From Afipia sp. (lineage in GTDB: Bacteria > Pseudomonadota > Alphaproteobacteria > Rhizobiales > Xanthobacteraceae), in the NCBI GenBank assembly GCA_030652315.1, contig JAUSAX010000134.1, positions 1-39,646 on the forward strand: a stretch of DNA of 39,646 nucleotides, read 5' to 3'. The notes under the pieces were generated by a model. That model was not told the DNA's origin. It did no database searches and saw only the letters and a program-made list of their open reading frames with translations. The translations under genes were made by a program, and so were the position numbers. Position 1 is the first letter of the stretch, and every line of letters starts with the position of its first letter. Positions 30,998 to 39,646 of this stretch are shown here, in pieces.

Positions 30998-32521
30998 ATG
31001 TCCGATGCGTTTCAAGCATTGAGCCGCCGCGTATTGCCGCTTGCCGCCGCTGTCGGTTTCGCCCTCGTTGCGACGCCGGCGCTGGCCCGCGGGCCGGACG
31101 GCATCGCTGACGTCGCGGAGAAGGTGATCGACGCGGTCGTCAACATTTCCACATCGCAGACTGTCGACGCCAAGGCCGGCGGCGATAGCGAGGGCGATAG
31201 AGGCAGTGAGGGGCGTGGCAACAAGCGGGCTAATCCGCAATTGCCGCCAGATTCGCCGTTCAGTGAATTCTTCGATGAGTTCTTCAAGAATCGCCGCGGT
31301 GGTCCGGATTCCAGGGGCGGCTCGCCGCGCAAGGTGAATTCGCTGGGTTCCGGCTTCATCATCGACGCCGACGGCACCGTGGTCACCAACAACCACGTGA
31401 TTGCCGACGCCGACGAGATCAACGTCATTCTCAACGACGGCACGAAGATCAAGGCTGAAGTGATCGGCAAGGACAAGAAGAGCGATCTGGCGGTCCTGAA
31501 GTTCACGCCGCCGGAGAAGAAGATCACTGCGGTGAAGTTCGGCAATTCCGAGAACCTGCGTCTCGGCGAGTGGGTGATCGCGATCGGCAATCCGTTCAGC
31601 CTTGGCGGCACGGTAACCGCCGGCATTGTCTCGGCGCGGAACCGCGACATCAATTCGGGTCCCTACGACAACTACATTCAGACCGACGCCTCGATCAATC
31701 GCGGCAACTCCGGCGGCCCGCTGTTCAATCTCGACGGCGAAGTGATCGGTGTGAACACCGCGATCATCTCGCCGTCCGGCGGATCGATCGGCATCGGCTT
31801 CGCCGTGCCGTCGAAGACCGTGATGGCGGTGGTGGATCAGCTGCGCCAGTTCAAGGAAGTGCGTCGCGGCTGGCTTGGTGTCCGCATCCAGCAGGTGACG
31901 GACGAAATCGCCGAAAGCCTCAGCATAAAGCCTGCGCGCGGCGCGCTGATCGCCGGCGTCGACGACAAGGGGCCGGCCAAGCCTGCCGGCATCGAGCCGG
32001 GCGATGTCGTCGTCAAGTTCGACGGCAAGGACATCAAGGAGATGAAGGATCTTCCGCGCGCCGTGGCGGATTCGCCGGTCGGCAAGGCGGTGGACGTCGT
32101 CATCATCCGCAAGGGCAAGGAAGAAACCCGAAAGGTCACGCTCGGCCGTCTCGACGACGGCGAGAAGCCGGTCGAAGCCTCGGCCAAGACCACCAGCCCG
32201 GTTGAAGCCGAAAAGCCGGTTACGCAGAAGGCGCTCGGTCTTGATCTCGCCGGTCTCAGCAAAGATCTGCGGACGCGCTACAAGATCAAGGACAACGTCA
32301 AGGGCGTGATCGTCACCGGCGTCGATAGCGGGTCCGATGCGGCCGAGAAGCGCCTCAGCGCCGGCGACGTGATCGTTGAAGTCGCGCAGGAGGCGGTGAC
32401 CAACGCCACCGACGTGAAAAAGCGCATCGACCAGCTGAAGAAGGACGGCAAGAAGTCCGTGTTGCTTCTGGTGTCGAACGGCTCCGGCGAACTGCGCTTC
32501 GTCGCGCTGGCGGTGAAGTAA
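30998..32521 (+). CDS. degP: Periplasmic serine protease/chaperone, DegP/HtrA (Do family)
   Basis: A 507-residue protease. The signal peptide ends TPALA (cleavage near 30). The trypsin-like domain has the triad His133 (NNHVIADADE), Asp163 (KSDLAVLKF) and Ser238 (RGNSGGPLFN). Two PDZ domains follow, the first from about 285 (GWLGVRIQQVTDEIAESL) and the second from about 415 to the end. The stretch between the signal peptide and the protease core (about 55-112) is charged and Gly/Arg-rich. It degrades or refolds damaged envelope proteins. AGGAGA at 30982 fits the ATG at 30998. It lies after the hflKC terminator and probably has its own stress-responsive promoter, which I could not identify with confidence. 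Confidence 0.96.
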   Translation: MSDAFQALSRRVLPLAAAVGFALVATPALARGPDGIADVAEKVIDAVVNISTSQTVDAKAGGDSEGDRGSEGRGNKRANPQLPPDSPFSEFFDEFFKNRRGGPDSRGGSPRKVNSLGSGFIIDADGTVVTNNHVIADADEINVILNDGTKIKAEVIGKDKKSDLAVLKFTPPEKKITAVKFGNSENLRLGEWVIAIGNPFSLGGTVTAGIVSARNRDINSGPYDNYIQTDASINRGNSGGPLFNLDGEVIGVNTAIISPSGGSIGIGFAVPSKTVMAVVDQLRQFKEVRRGWLGVRIQQVTDEIAESLSIKPARGALIAGVDDKGPAKPAGIEPGDVVVKFDGKDIKEMKDLPRAVADSPVGKAVDVVIIRKGKEETRKVTLGRLDDGEKPVEASAKTTSPVEAEKPVTQKALGLDLAGLSKDLRTRYKIKDNVKGVIVTGVDSGSDAAEKRLSAGDVIVEVAQEAVTNATDVKKRIDQLKKDGKKSVLLLVSNGSGELRFVALAVK

Positions 32522-32577
32522 GGCAGCATTTCCGGGGCGTGCTTTGCGCAGGCTCCGGAATCTCGGCATTTCAAGAA

Positions 32578-32685
32578 TGTCGTCCCCGCGAAAGCGGGGA
32601 CCCATACTCCCTAAAAAGACTGCTCATCATCCCCGGATGACATAACCTCCGGTGGTTATGGGTCCCCGCTTTCGCGGGGACGACA
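32578..32685. repeat. 29-bp perfect inverted repeat, REP-like element
   Basis: The arm 32578-32606 is the exact reverse complement of 32657-32685. Each arm is itself a hairpin (GTCCCCGC-GAAA-GCGGGGAC and its mirror). The 50-base centre has a further small palindrome (ATCATCCCCGGATGA). It lies between degP and the convergent serB gene and may serve as a bidirectional terminator. The sequence type GTCCCCGCGAAAGCGGGGAC is a common dispersed repeat in alphaproteobacteria. Confidence 0.85.
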
Positions 32686-32691
32686 CGGGAA

Positions 32692-33585
32692 TTATCCGGC
32701 CACAAATTCCGAGCGCTTGTAGCCCTGCATATACAGCAATGCGGTGAGATCGCCGTGATCGATCCGTGCGCCGGCCGCTGCGGCAACCGCTGGCTTGGCG
32801 TGATAGGCGACGCCGACGCCGGCCTGTTCGATCATGGCGAGATCGTTGGCACCGTCACCGACCACCAGCGTATCCAGATTGTCGAGGTCGAAGGACTCAC
32901 GCAAATCCACCAGCGTCGCGAGCTTCGCCTCGCGTCCCAAGATCGGCTCGGCGACTTGTCCGGTCAGCTTGCCGTTCTCGGTCAACAGTTCGTTGGCGCG
33001 GTTTTCCTGAAATCCGATCAGCTCGGCGACGCGTCTGGTGAACAGCGTGAAGCCGCCGGAGACGAGGCATGTATAGGCGCCGTACGCGCGCATGGTGCGG
33101 ACCAGTTCGACCGCGCCTGGCGTCAGCGTGATGCGGCTCTTGAGCACCTCATCGACCACCGTGACCGGAAGATTCTTCAGCAGCGCGACGCGTTCGCGCA
33201 GCGCCGGCTCGAATTCGATCTCGCCGCGCATGGCGCGCTCGGTGATCGCGGCGACGTGCGCCTTGAGACCCGCGAAGTCGGCGAGTTCGTCGATGCATTC
33301 CTGGCCGATCATCGTGGAATCCATGTCCGCCAGAAGCAGTTTCTTGCGCCGGTCGAGTTGCGGCTGCACCACGACATCGGCGCGGATACCGTTCAGGGCC
33401 TCGCGCAGGCGGTCTGAAATTGTGCGAATGTCGTCGGTGCTGCTAAAGCGGATGTCGGCGGCGACGCCCTCGAACAGCCAGTCGCCATGTTCGGGCGAGG
33501 GTAGCGCGGAGCGAGCGGCATCGATCGCGGTCGAGTCGAGCTCCGGTTCGGCGGGATTGCAGATCAGCGTGACGACGAGAGACAT
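32692..33585 (-). CDS. serB: Phosphoserine phosphatase
   Basis: A 297-residue HAD-superfamily phosphatase that makes L-serine from O-phosphoserine. HAD motif I is [14 protein letters not shown], with Asp87 as nucleophile and Asp89 as acid. The cap region is LAAFAG-like ([38 protein letters not shown]). Motif II is [10 protein letters not shown], and motif III/IV is [27 protein letters not shown]. About 80 N-terminal residues form an ACT-like regulatory region ([18 protein letters not shown]). The start at 33585 is only nine bases from the start of the divergent miaA gene. Confidence 0.95.
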   Translation of the reverse strand: MSLVVTLICNPAEPELDSTAIDAARSALPSPEHGDWLFEGVAADIRFSSTDDIRTISDRLREALNGIRADVVVQPQLDRRKKLLLADMDSTMIGQECIDELADFAGLKAHVAAITERAMRGEIEFEPALRERVALLKNLPVTVVDEVLKSRITLTPGAVELVRTMRAYGAYTCLVSGGFTLFTRRVAELIGFQENRANELLTENGKLTGQVAEPILGREAKLATLVDLRESFDLDNLDTLVVGDGANDLAMIEQAGVGVAYHAKPAVAAAAGARIDHGDLTALLYMQGYKRSEFVAG

Positions 33586-33594
33586 GACGGCTCG

Positions 33595-34548
33595 ATGTTG
33601 AAGGATGGTGTAGAAGGCAATGGCGGCATCAAGGCCGTGCTTATCGCAGGGCCAACGGCCAGCGGCAAGTCGGCGCTGGCGCTTGCTCTTGCGGAAGCGA
33701 CCGGCGGCATCGTCATCAATACCGATTCCATGCAGGTTTATCGTGACTTGCGGATCATCACGGCGCGACCGACGCCCGACGAAGAGGCGCGCGTCCCGCA
33801 CCGGCTGTATGGCTACTGCGATGCGGCGGTGAACTGCTCGGCAGGGTCATGGGTGGCGGATGCCACAGCGGTGCTGGCGGAGGCGAGGGCGGCCAATCGC
33901 CTGCCGATCTTCATCGGTGGCACCGGATTGTACTTCAAGGCGCTGACCCGCGGACTGTCCGCGGTGCCGCCGATTCCACAGGAGGTGCGCGACAACGTAC
34001 GTGCGCGCATGGAGCGGGATGGCGTCGAGGCGCTGCATGCAGAGCTGGCGCGGCGTGATCCGGTCTCGGGCGATAAGCTCAAACCGCGCGACAGCGCACG
34101 CGTCGCGCGAGCGCTGGAAGTGATCGAAGCCACCGGCCGCGCGCTGCCGGACTGGCATCGCGAGGGGCTGCCGCCCTTGTTGCCGACTGAGGGGACCGTG
34201 GCTGTCTTTCTCGCGCCGGATCGTGAGGAACTCTACGCGCGCATCGATCGACGCTTCGCCACGATGTTTGATGGCGGTGCGCTGGACGAAGTTGCGGCGC
34301 TGGCGGCGCGCAAGCTCGATCCGATCCTGCCGGCGATGAAGGCGCACGGCGTGCCGGCGATGATCCGGTATCTCGCGGGGGACATCGCGCGCGAGAAGGC
34401 CATCGAAATCGGCCAGACCGACACCCGCCACTACGCCAAGCGGCAGTTCACCTGGTTCAGGCACCAATTGCCGGAGTTTGAGTGGGTCGCCCCCGATGCG
34501 GTGAGGGCATGGCTGGAGCAGAAGCTGAAGGTGGGGACATCATCCTGA
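33595..34548 (+). CDS. miaA: tRNA dimethylallyltransferase MiaA
   Basis: A 317-residue enzyme that attaches a dimethylallyl group to N6 of A37 in tRNAs reading UNN codons. Features are the P-loop GPTASGKS (19-26), [24 protein letters not shown], the [14 protein letters not shown] segment and [21 protein letters not shown]. The C-terminal [19 protein letters not shown] completes the family pattern. The ATG at 33595 is the first in frame and lies 9 bases from the serB start, so the promoters of the two genes must lie inside each other's coding regions. The last codons run into a palindromic repeat. Confidence 0.96.
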   Translation: MLKDGVEGNGGIKAVLIAGPTASGKSALALALAEATGGIVINTDSMQVYRDLRIITARPTPDEEARVPHRLYGYCDAAVNCSAGSWVADATAVLAEARAANRLPIFIGGTGLYFKALTRGLSAVPPIPQEVRDNVRARMERDGVEALHAELARRDPVSGDKLKPRDSARVARALEVIEATGRALPDWHREGLPPLLPTEGTVAVFLAPDREELYARIDRRFATMFDGGALDEVAALAARKLDPILPAMKAHGVPAMIRYLAGDIAREKAIEIGQTDTRHYAKRQFTWFRHQLPEFEWVAPDAVRAWLEQKLKVGTSS

Positions 34549-34584
34549 GGTGCGAGCACTTGTGAGCCATGAAGGATGGCTCAC
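34541..34584. repeat. Palindromic element overlapping the miaA stop codon
   Basis: CATCCT-GAGG... and ...AAGGATG bracket a hairpin GTGAGCCAT (34562-34570)/ATGGCTCAC (34576-34584) with a GAAGG loop. The CATCCTGAGGTGCGAGC...AAGGATG layout is a dispersed repeat seen widely in Bradyrhizobium relatives. It may act as the miaA terminator. Confidence 0.6.
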
Positions 34585-34646
34585 CGTGCACTTTCGCTCT
34601 CGCAGAACGCTCTGGAACCGGTTAGTCTGACTGGATCAGCGTGGGC

Positions 34647-34674
34647 TTGACTTTCGGCGTTTGGATCGTATAAC
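34647..34674 (+). promoter_or_regulatory. Promoter of the ilvI-ilvN leader
   Basis: TTGACT (34647-34652) and TATAAC (34669-34674) are separated by 16 bases, a near-consensus sigma-70 promoter. Transcription would start about 34681, some 25 bases before the leader peptide ATG. Confidence 0.65.
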
Positions 34675-34705
34675 CCGCGCAACCTTTGGAAACTCGCAGA
34701 CGATA

Positions 34706-34771
34706 ATGCGCAATAAAATTACCAACCTCCTTATTATCGTCGTACCCTGGCGCACCGCTGGGGGTAGCTGA
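34706..34771 (+). CDS. ilv leader peptide (attenuation control)
   Basis: A 21-codon frame from the ATG at 34706 to the TGA at 34769-34771. It includes Ile and Asn codons, then NLLIIVV (codons 34724-34744), followed by PWRTAGGS. Six consecutive codons for Leu, Ile and Val, two each, just before a branched-chain amino acid biosynthesis operon is the hallmark of a ribosome-mediated attenuator. Stalling there when charged Leu-, Ile- or Val-tRNA is scarce would change folding of the RNA downstream. No strong ribosome-binding site is visible. The frame is too short for routine gene finding. Confidence 0.8.
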   Translation: MRNKITNLLIIVVPWRTAGGS

Positions 34772-34822
34772 CGGCTACCCACGACAAGGCGGTGTGCGAA
34801 GGGTCCTCTCGGGCCCTTTTTT
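34751..34822 (+). terminator. ilvI leader attenuator: nested hairpins and intrinsic terminator
   Basis: The terminator is AAGGGTCC (34799-34806)/GGGCCCTT (34811-34818) with loop TCTC and six T's at 34817-34822. Upstream, CGCACCGC (34751-34758) can pair with GCGGTGTG (34789-34796), enclosing a second hairpin, GGGTAGC (34762-34768)/GCTACCC (34774-34780), that contains the leader stop codon. The competing antiterminator pairing was not resolved by eye. It lies 100 bases before the ilvI start. Confidence 0.75.
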
Positions 34823-34921
34823 ATTTCGCGGATGACCCTGAAAAGTGAGGCGGTTTCAGATCAGGTCATGGGTTAAGGAAAGTCTCGACCAATCAGCGCC
34901 AATGGCGCCCCGGAGCGAACC

Positions 34922-36700
34922 ATGAGTGACAGCAAGGCACACGATCCCAACCAGATGACCGGCGCGGCGATGATCGTACGCGCGCTCAAGGATCACGGGG
35001 TCAAGCACATCTTCGGCTACCCGGGCGGCGCGGTGCTTCCGATTTACGACGAGATCTTCCAGCAGAGCGACGTCGAGCACATTCTGGTGCGGCACGAGCA
35101 GGGCGCAGGCCATGCGGCGGAAGGTTACGCGCGCTCCACCGGTCTGCCGGGCGTTGCACTGGTGACGTCCGGTCCTGGCGCCACCAACATGGTGACGCCG
35201 CTGACCGACGCGCTGATGGACTCGATCCCGCTGGTTTGCATCACCGGACAGGTTCCCACGCATCTGATCGGCAACGACGCGTTCCAGGAATGCGACACCG
35301 TCGGCATCACCCGGCCCTGCACCAAGCACAACTGGCTGGTGAGGCGGATCGAGGATTTGCCGCAAGTGCTGCATGAAGCGTTCTACGTCGCGACCACGGG
35401 CCGTCCCGGCCCGGTGGTGGTGGACGTGCCGAAAGACGTGCAGTTCGCGACCGGCACCTATCACCCGCCGCGCAAATCGGACGTGCATATTTCCTACAAT
35501 CCGCGCGTGAAGGGCGATGCCGCGCAGATCCGCAAGGCTGTGGCGCTGCTCGCTTCGGCCCGGCGTCCGGTGATCTATTCCGGCGGCGGCGTCATCAATT
35601 CCGGCCGCGAAGCCTCCAAGCTGCTGCGTGAACTGGTCGAGGTCACGGGTTTTCCGATCACGTCGACGCTGATGGGCCTCGGCGCGTATCCAGCGTCGGG
35701 CAAGAACTGGCTTGGCATGTTGGGCATGCACGGCACCTACGAAGCCAATATGGCGATGCACGATTGCGACGTGATGCTGTGCGTCGGTGCGCGGTTCGAT
35801 GACCGCATCACCGGCCGCACCGACGCATTCTCGCCGAACTCGAAGAAGATCCACATCGACATCGATCCGTCGTCGATCAACAAGAACATTCGCGTCGATG
35901 TGCCGATCATCGGCGATGTGGCCAATGTGCTGGGCGACATCCTGACGGTGTTCAAGGCCGAGGCTCAAAAGCCGAAGATCGACCCGTGGTGGTTCGAGAT
36001 CGGACGCTGGCGCGCGCGTAACTCGCTGGCCTACAAAAAGAACGACGACATCATCCTGCCGCAGTATGCGATCCAGCGGCTCTTTGAGTTGACCAGAAAT
36101 CATGACACCTACATCACGACGGAAGTCGGTCAGCATCAGATGTGGGCGGCGCAGTTCTTCGGCTTCGAGGAGCCGCATCGCTGGATGACCTCGGGCGGTC
36201 TCGGCACCATGGGCTACGGTCTGCCGGCGGCGCTGGGCGTGCAGGTGGCTCACCCGGACAGCCTCGTGATCGATATCGCAGGCGACGCCTCGGTGCAGAT
36301 GACGATGCAGGAGATGTCGAGCGCGGTTCAGTACGAACTGCCGATCAAGATCTTCATCATGAACAACCAGTATATGGGCATGGTGCGGCAGTGGCAGCAG
36401 ATGCTGCACGGCAACCGGCTGTCGCATTCCTATTCGGAGGCGCTGCCTGATTTCGTCAAGCTCGCGGAAGCCTATGGCGGCGTCGGCTTGCAGGTGACGA
36501 AGCCCGGCGATCTCGACGGCGCGATCAACGAGATGATCAAGGTCAAGAAGCCCGTGCTGTTCGACTGCCGTGTCGCCGCGCTGGAAAACTGCTTCCCGAT
36601 GATTCCATCGGGCAAGGCCCATAACGAGATGTTGCTTCCTGCGGAAGCAAACGAGGAAGCAACCGCCGCGGCGTTCGCCGGCGGCAAGGCGCTGGTGTGA
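34922..36700 (+). CDS. ilvI: Acetolactate synthase, large catalytic subunit
   Basis: A 592-residue ThDP- and FAD-dependent enzyme for the first common step of Val, Leu and Ile synthesis. Features are TGAAMIVRALKDHGVKHIFGYPGGAVLPIYDE, the catalytic Glu59 in VRHEQGAGHAAEGYAR, the FAD-domain stretch PVIYSGGGVINSG...FPITSTLMGLGAYP, and the ThDP-binding GDASVQMTMQEMSSAVQYELPIKIFIMNNQYMGMVRQWQ. ATG at 34922 with GGAG at 34912-34915. It is controlled by the upstream attenuator and followed directly by the small subunit, whose possible GTG start overlaps the TGA. The name ilvB would be equally acceptable. Confidence 0.97.
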   Translation: MSDSKAHDPNQMTGAAMIVRALKDHGVKHIFGYPGGAVLPIYDEIFQQSDVEHILVRHEQGAGHAAEGYARSTGLPGVALVTSGPGATNMVTPLTDALMDSIPLVCITGQVPTHLIGNDAFQECDTVGITRPCTKHNWLVRRIEDLPQVLHEAFYVATTGRPGPVVVDVPKDVQFATGTYHPPRKSDVHISYNPRVKGDAAQIRKAVALLASARRPVIYSGGGVINSGREASKLLRELVEVTGFPITSTLMGLGAYPASGKNWLGMLGMHGTYEANMAMHDCDVMLCVGARFDDRITGRTDAFSPNSKKIHIDIDPSSINKNIRVDVPIIGDVANVLGDILTVFKAEAQKPKIDPWWFEIGRWRARNSLAYKKNDDIILPQYAIQRLFELTRNHDTYITTEVGQHQMWAAQFFGFEEPHRWMTSGGLGTMGYGLPAALGVQVAHPDSLVIDIAGDASVQMTMQEMSSAVQYELPIKIFIMNNQYMGMVRQWQQMLHGNRLSHSYSEALPDFVKLAEAYGGVGLQVTKPGDLDGAINEMIKVKKPVLFDCRVAALENCFPMIPSGKAHNEMLLPAEANEEATAAAFAGGKALV

Positions 36701-36702
36701 CG

Positions 36703-37260
36703 ATGAAAGCAGAGACAATGGAACAGCCTGCATCCGCCTACTTCATGGAAGATCGTCACGATCCTAACGAGACGCATACGTTGTCCGTGCTTGTGCAGAA
36801 CGAGCCGGGCGTGCTTGCGCGTGTGATCGGCCTGTTTTCCGGACGCGGTTACAACATCGACAGTCTCACGGTGTCGGAGACCGAGCACGCCAAGCATATG
36901 TCGCTGATCACCATCGTCACCACCGGTACGCCGATGGTGATCCAGCAGATCAAGCATCAGCTCGACCGCATGATTCCAGTCTATCGCGTGGTCGATATGA
37001 CGCTCACCGGCCGTGCCATCGAGCGCGAGCTTGCGATGGTGAAGGTCAAGGGCACGGGCGATCTGCGGATGGAGGCGCTGCGGCTGTCGGAAGCGTTCCG
37101 CGCGCGCGTGATCGACGCCTCTACCGAGAGCTTCGTTTTCGAGATCACCGGTGGCACCGCCAAGATCGATCAGTTCATCAATCTGATGATCCCGCTCGGT
37201 CTCGTCGAAGTGTCGCGTACCGGCGTCGCTGCCATCGTGCGCGGACCGGATGGGACGTAA
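36703..37260 (+). CDS. ilvN: Acetolactate synthase, small regulatory subunit
   Basis: A 185-residue protein. An ACT domain occupies about residues 22-95 (THTLSVLVQNEPGVLARVIGLFSGRGYNIDSLTVSETE), followed by the small-subunit C-terminal domain (ERELAMVKVKGTGDLRMEALRLSEAFRARVIDAS ... TAKIDQFINLMIPLGLVEVSRTGVAAIVRG). It activates the catalytic subunit and mediates feedback inhibition by valine. The ATG at 36703 is taken as start; a GTG two codons earlier overlaps the ilvI stop (GTGA) and may be the true coupled start. It is also called ilvH in some genomes. Confidence 0.96.
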   Translation: MKAETMEQPASAYFMEDRHDPNETHTLSVLVQNEPGVLARVIGLFSGRGYNIDSLTVSETEHAKHMSLITIVTTGTPMVIQQIKHQLDRMIPVYRVVDMTLTGRAIERELAMVKVKGTGDLRMEALRLSEAFRARVIDASTESFVFEITGGTAKIDQFINLMIPLGLVEVSRTGVAAIVRGPDGT

Positions 37261-37279
37261 CCGCGCGCGCATCTGACCG

Positions 37280-38152
37280 ATGAAACCAATCGATATTGCA
37301 CTGGCCGTCGCGGTCGCTGTGATCTGGGGAGTTGGCTTTGTGGCGACCCGGATCGCGGTTGACGAGATGTCGGCGACACTGCTCACGACGCTGCGCTTCG
37401 GCATCACGGCGCTGCCGTGCCTGTTCCTGCCGCGTCCGAAACTGTCCTGGGGACTGATCATCGCGATCAGCTGGCTGCTGGTTGCGCAGTTCCTCGCACA
37501 GACCTATGGCCTGGCCCATGGCGTGCCGGCCGGACTGACAGCAGTGATTGTGCAGAGTCAGGCGCTGTTTACGGTGGCTTTCGCGGCCATCTTCCTGCGC
37601 GAGCTGCCGACGCGGCTTCAGGTTCTTGGCATAGCGATTTCGATGTGCGGGCTGCTGCTGATCTGTTTCACAGTCGGCTACGACTTCAGTGTGTGGGCCT
37701 TTGCGGTGCTGATGACGGCGCCGATCAGCTTTGCGGTTTCCAACCTGATGCTGCGCCGGGCCCAAGACGTGTCGATGGTTGATCTGTTCGCGTGGATCGG
37801 CCTGTTGGCGATGCTGCCGCTGCTGACGATATTGCTGACCGTCGAGGGAGCCGCCGCGACATGGCAGGCGCTGACGCATGTCTCGCTGTTGGCCGCGGTC
37901 TGTGTGCTGGCGCTGGCGCTGCTCGGGACGACGCTCGGTTACTGGATCTGGGGGCGCCTGTTGCGGCAGTATTCCGCGGCACAGGTGGTGCCGTTCGCGC
38001 TGCTGGTGCCCTTCTTCGGTGCCGGGGCATCGAGTATCGTATTTGGCGAGACGTTTGGCCCATTGCGCCTGACCGGCATGATCGTCGTCGTGCTGGGTAT
38101 CGCCGTCATGTTGCTTTCGCGTCGCCCGCCGCCCCTTGTTGAAGTGGCCTGA
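37280..38152 (+). CDS. EamA/DMT-family exporter
   Basis: A 290-residue membrane protein with ten hydrophobic segments in two EamA repeats. The first starts IDIALAVAVAVIWGVGFVATRIAVDEMSATLLTTLRFGITALP; the second includes ALALLGTTLGYWIWGRLLRQYSAAQVVPFALLVPFFGAGASSIVFGETFG. This pattern is that of the O-acetylserine/cysteine and other amino-acid exporters of the drug/metabolite transporter superfamily. It begins 19 bases after ilvN and ends 4 bases before the LysE-family gene, so all may be on one transcript. The substrate is unproven; the context suggests an amino acid or its precursor. Confidence 0.88.
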   Translation: MKPIDIALAVAVAVIWGVGFVATRIAVDEMSATLLTTLRFGITALPCLFLPRPKLSWGLIIAISWLLVAQFLAQTYGLAHGVPAGLTAVIVQSQALFTVAFAAIFLRELPTRLQVLGIAISMCGLLLICFTVGYDFSVWAFAVLMTAPISFAVSNLMLRRAQDVSMVDLFAWIGLLAMLPLLTILLTVEGAAATWQALTHVSLLAAVCVLALALLGTTLGYWIWGRLLRQYSAAQVVPFALLVPFFGAGASSIVFGETFGPLRLTGMIVVVLGIAVMLLSRRPPPLVEVA

Positions 38153-38156
38153 TGTC

Positions 38157-38762
38157 ATGATCTCCCAGCAACTTGCTGTCGCTTTCATCGCATTTGCCGC
38201 CGCGGCGTTGTTCACGCCGGGGCCGAACAACATCATGCTGATGGCGTCCGGGCTGAACTACGGGTTTCGCCGGACGCTGCCGCATGTGGCGGGCGTCACC
38301 ATCGGCTTCTCGTTTCTGGTTGCGGTCATCGGGCTCGGCCTCGGCGCGGTGTTCGCGGCCTATCCGGTGCTGCATACCATCCTGAAATATGCCGGCGCGG
38401 CGTATCTCATTTACCTCGCGATCATGATCGCGCTATCGGGTCCGGCGGATACCGGCGGAGCCGGGGAGGGAAAGCCGATGACATTCCTCGGTGCGGCGAT
38501 GTTCCAGTGGGTCAACGTCAAGGGCTGGGTGATCGCGGTGGGCGCGATTACCGCCTATGCCGCTATCGCGGCTTATCCGCTGAACATCGCGATGCTCTCG
38601 ATCCTGCTGTTCCTGATCGGGCTCGGCTCGTCGCTGACCTGGGTGCTGCTCGGCACCTCGCTGCAGGCGCTGGTAAAGTCGCCCCGCGCGGTCCGTGTTT
38701 TCAACGTCATTATGGCCCTGCTTTTGCTGGCCTCGCTCTACCCCGTTCTGAAGGAGCCCTGA
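38157..38762 (+). CDS. LysE/RhtB-family amino acid exporter
   Basis: A 201-residue membrane protein with five to six hydrophobic segments. The family motif is ALFTPGPNNIMLMASGLNYGFRRTLPHVAGVTIGF near residue 17, followed by KYAGAAYLIYLAI and FQWVNVKGWVIAVGAITAY, which match LysE/RhtB proteins. These export Lys, Thr, homoserine, Leu or related compounds. The ATG at 38157 is chosen; a TTG seven codons upstream lies inside the preceding gene. Its place between ilvN and ilvC suggests relief of excess branched-chain amino acid or intermediate, by inference. Confidence 0.9.
   Translation: MISQQLAVAFIAFAAAALFTPGPNNIMLMASGLNYGFRRTLPHVAGVTIGFSFLVAVIGLGLGAVFAAYPVLHTILKYAGAAYLIYLAIMIALSGPADTGGAGEGKPMTFLGAAMFQWVNVKGWVIAVGAITAYAAIAAYPLNIAMLSILLFLIGLGSSLTWVLLGTSLQALVKSPRAVRVFNVIMALLLLASLYPVLKEP

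Positions 38763-39646
<884 letters not shown>

Noticed and set aside
30980..32605. 541-codon minus-strand frame opposite degP
   Set aside because: degP has an intact catalytic triad and signal peptide; the opposite frame is an artefact of codon bias.
34856..36733. 625-codon minus-strand frame opposite ilvI
   Set aside because: Exact antisense of a clear acetolactate synthase; no domain or ribosome-binding site supports it.

Overview
This 39.6 kb window is GC-rich chromosomal DNA from an alphaproteobacterium of the order Hyphomicrobiales (Rhizobiales), most likely the Bradyrhizobium/Rhodopseudomonas/Afipia/Nitrobacter group. The evidence is the permuted two-piece tmRNA gene with tag ANDNYAPVARAA, the order hflK-hflC-DUF2065-degP-serB-miaA-ilvI-ilvN, the DUF4169 and ribbon-helix-helix gene pair, and several palindromic repeats of kinds common in that group. 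Family and species assignment is inference; no database search was run. Most of the window is core genome. The only clear recent mobile DNA is the end of an IS at the left edge.

Layout. 1-1534: the end of an IS1182-like transposase lies against the 3' part of a phytoene-dehydrogenase-like FAD oxidoreductase gene, which it truncates. 1666-5798: a membrane-anchored spermidine-synthase-like protein, an L,D-transpeptidase and two small secreted glycine-zipper paralogues that share an upstream block at the same distance from their starts. 5864-7542: a two-gene ABC-2 exporter. 7686-10256: a UvrD/PcrA helicase with a palindromic repeat translated in frame between helicase motifs II and III. 10661-14597: a DUF1328 protein, a hotdog thioesterase, an FAD-linked 2-hydroxyacid oxidase overlapping a hydratase-family gene, and a CFA-synthase-like methyltransferase. 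14758-19459: a large AsmA protein, two ribbon-helix-helix paralogues and DUF4169. 19736-22311: fumC, sspB and ssrA, all on the minus strand. 22477-23609: a split chromate transporter. 23697-26839: a tripartite tricarboxylate transporter in B-A-C order.

27041-39646 is mostly co-directional housekeeping DNA: thyA-folA (4 bp overlap), hflK-hflC (4 bp overlap)-DUF2065, degP, then serB divergent from miaA, and the branched-chain amino acid locus ilvI-ilvN, two amino-acid/metabolite exporters (EamA and LysE families) and the start of ilvC. The ilvI leader carries a good promoter, a 21-residue leader peptide with consecutive Leu-Leu-Ile-Ile-Val-Val codons, and an intrinsic terminator. This is the layout of a classical transcription attenuator.

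I see no CRISPR array, prophage, secretion island or clearly new multi-gene system. The strongest items for follow-up are the repeat inside uvrD, the ssrA-sspB adjacency (tag RNA next to the adaptor that reads the tag), the ilv attenuator, the equidistant promoter block of the glycine-zipper pair, and the DUF4169/RHH module with its nearby palindrome.
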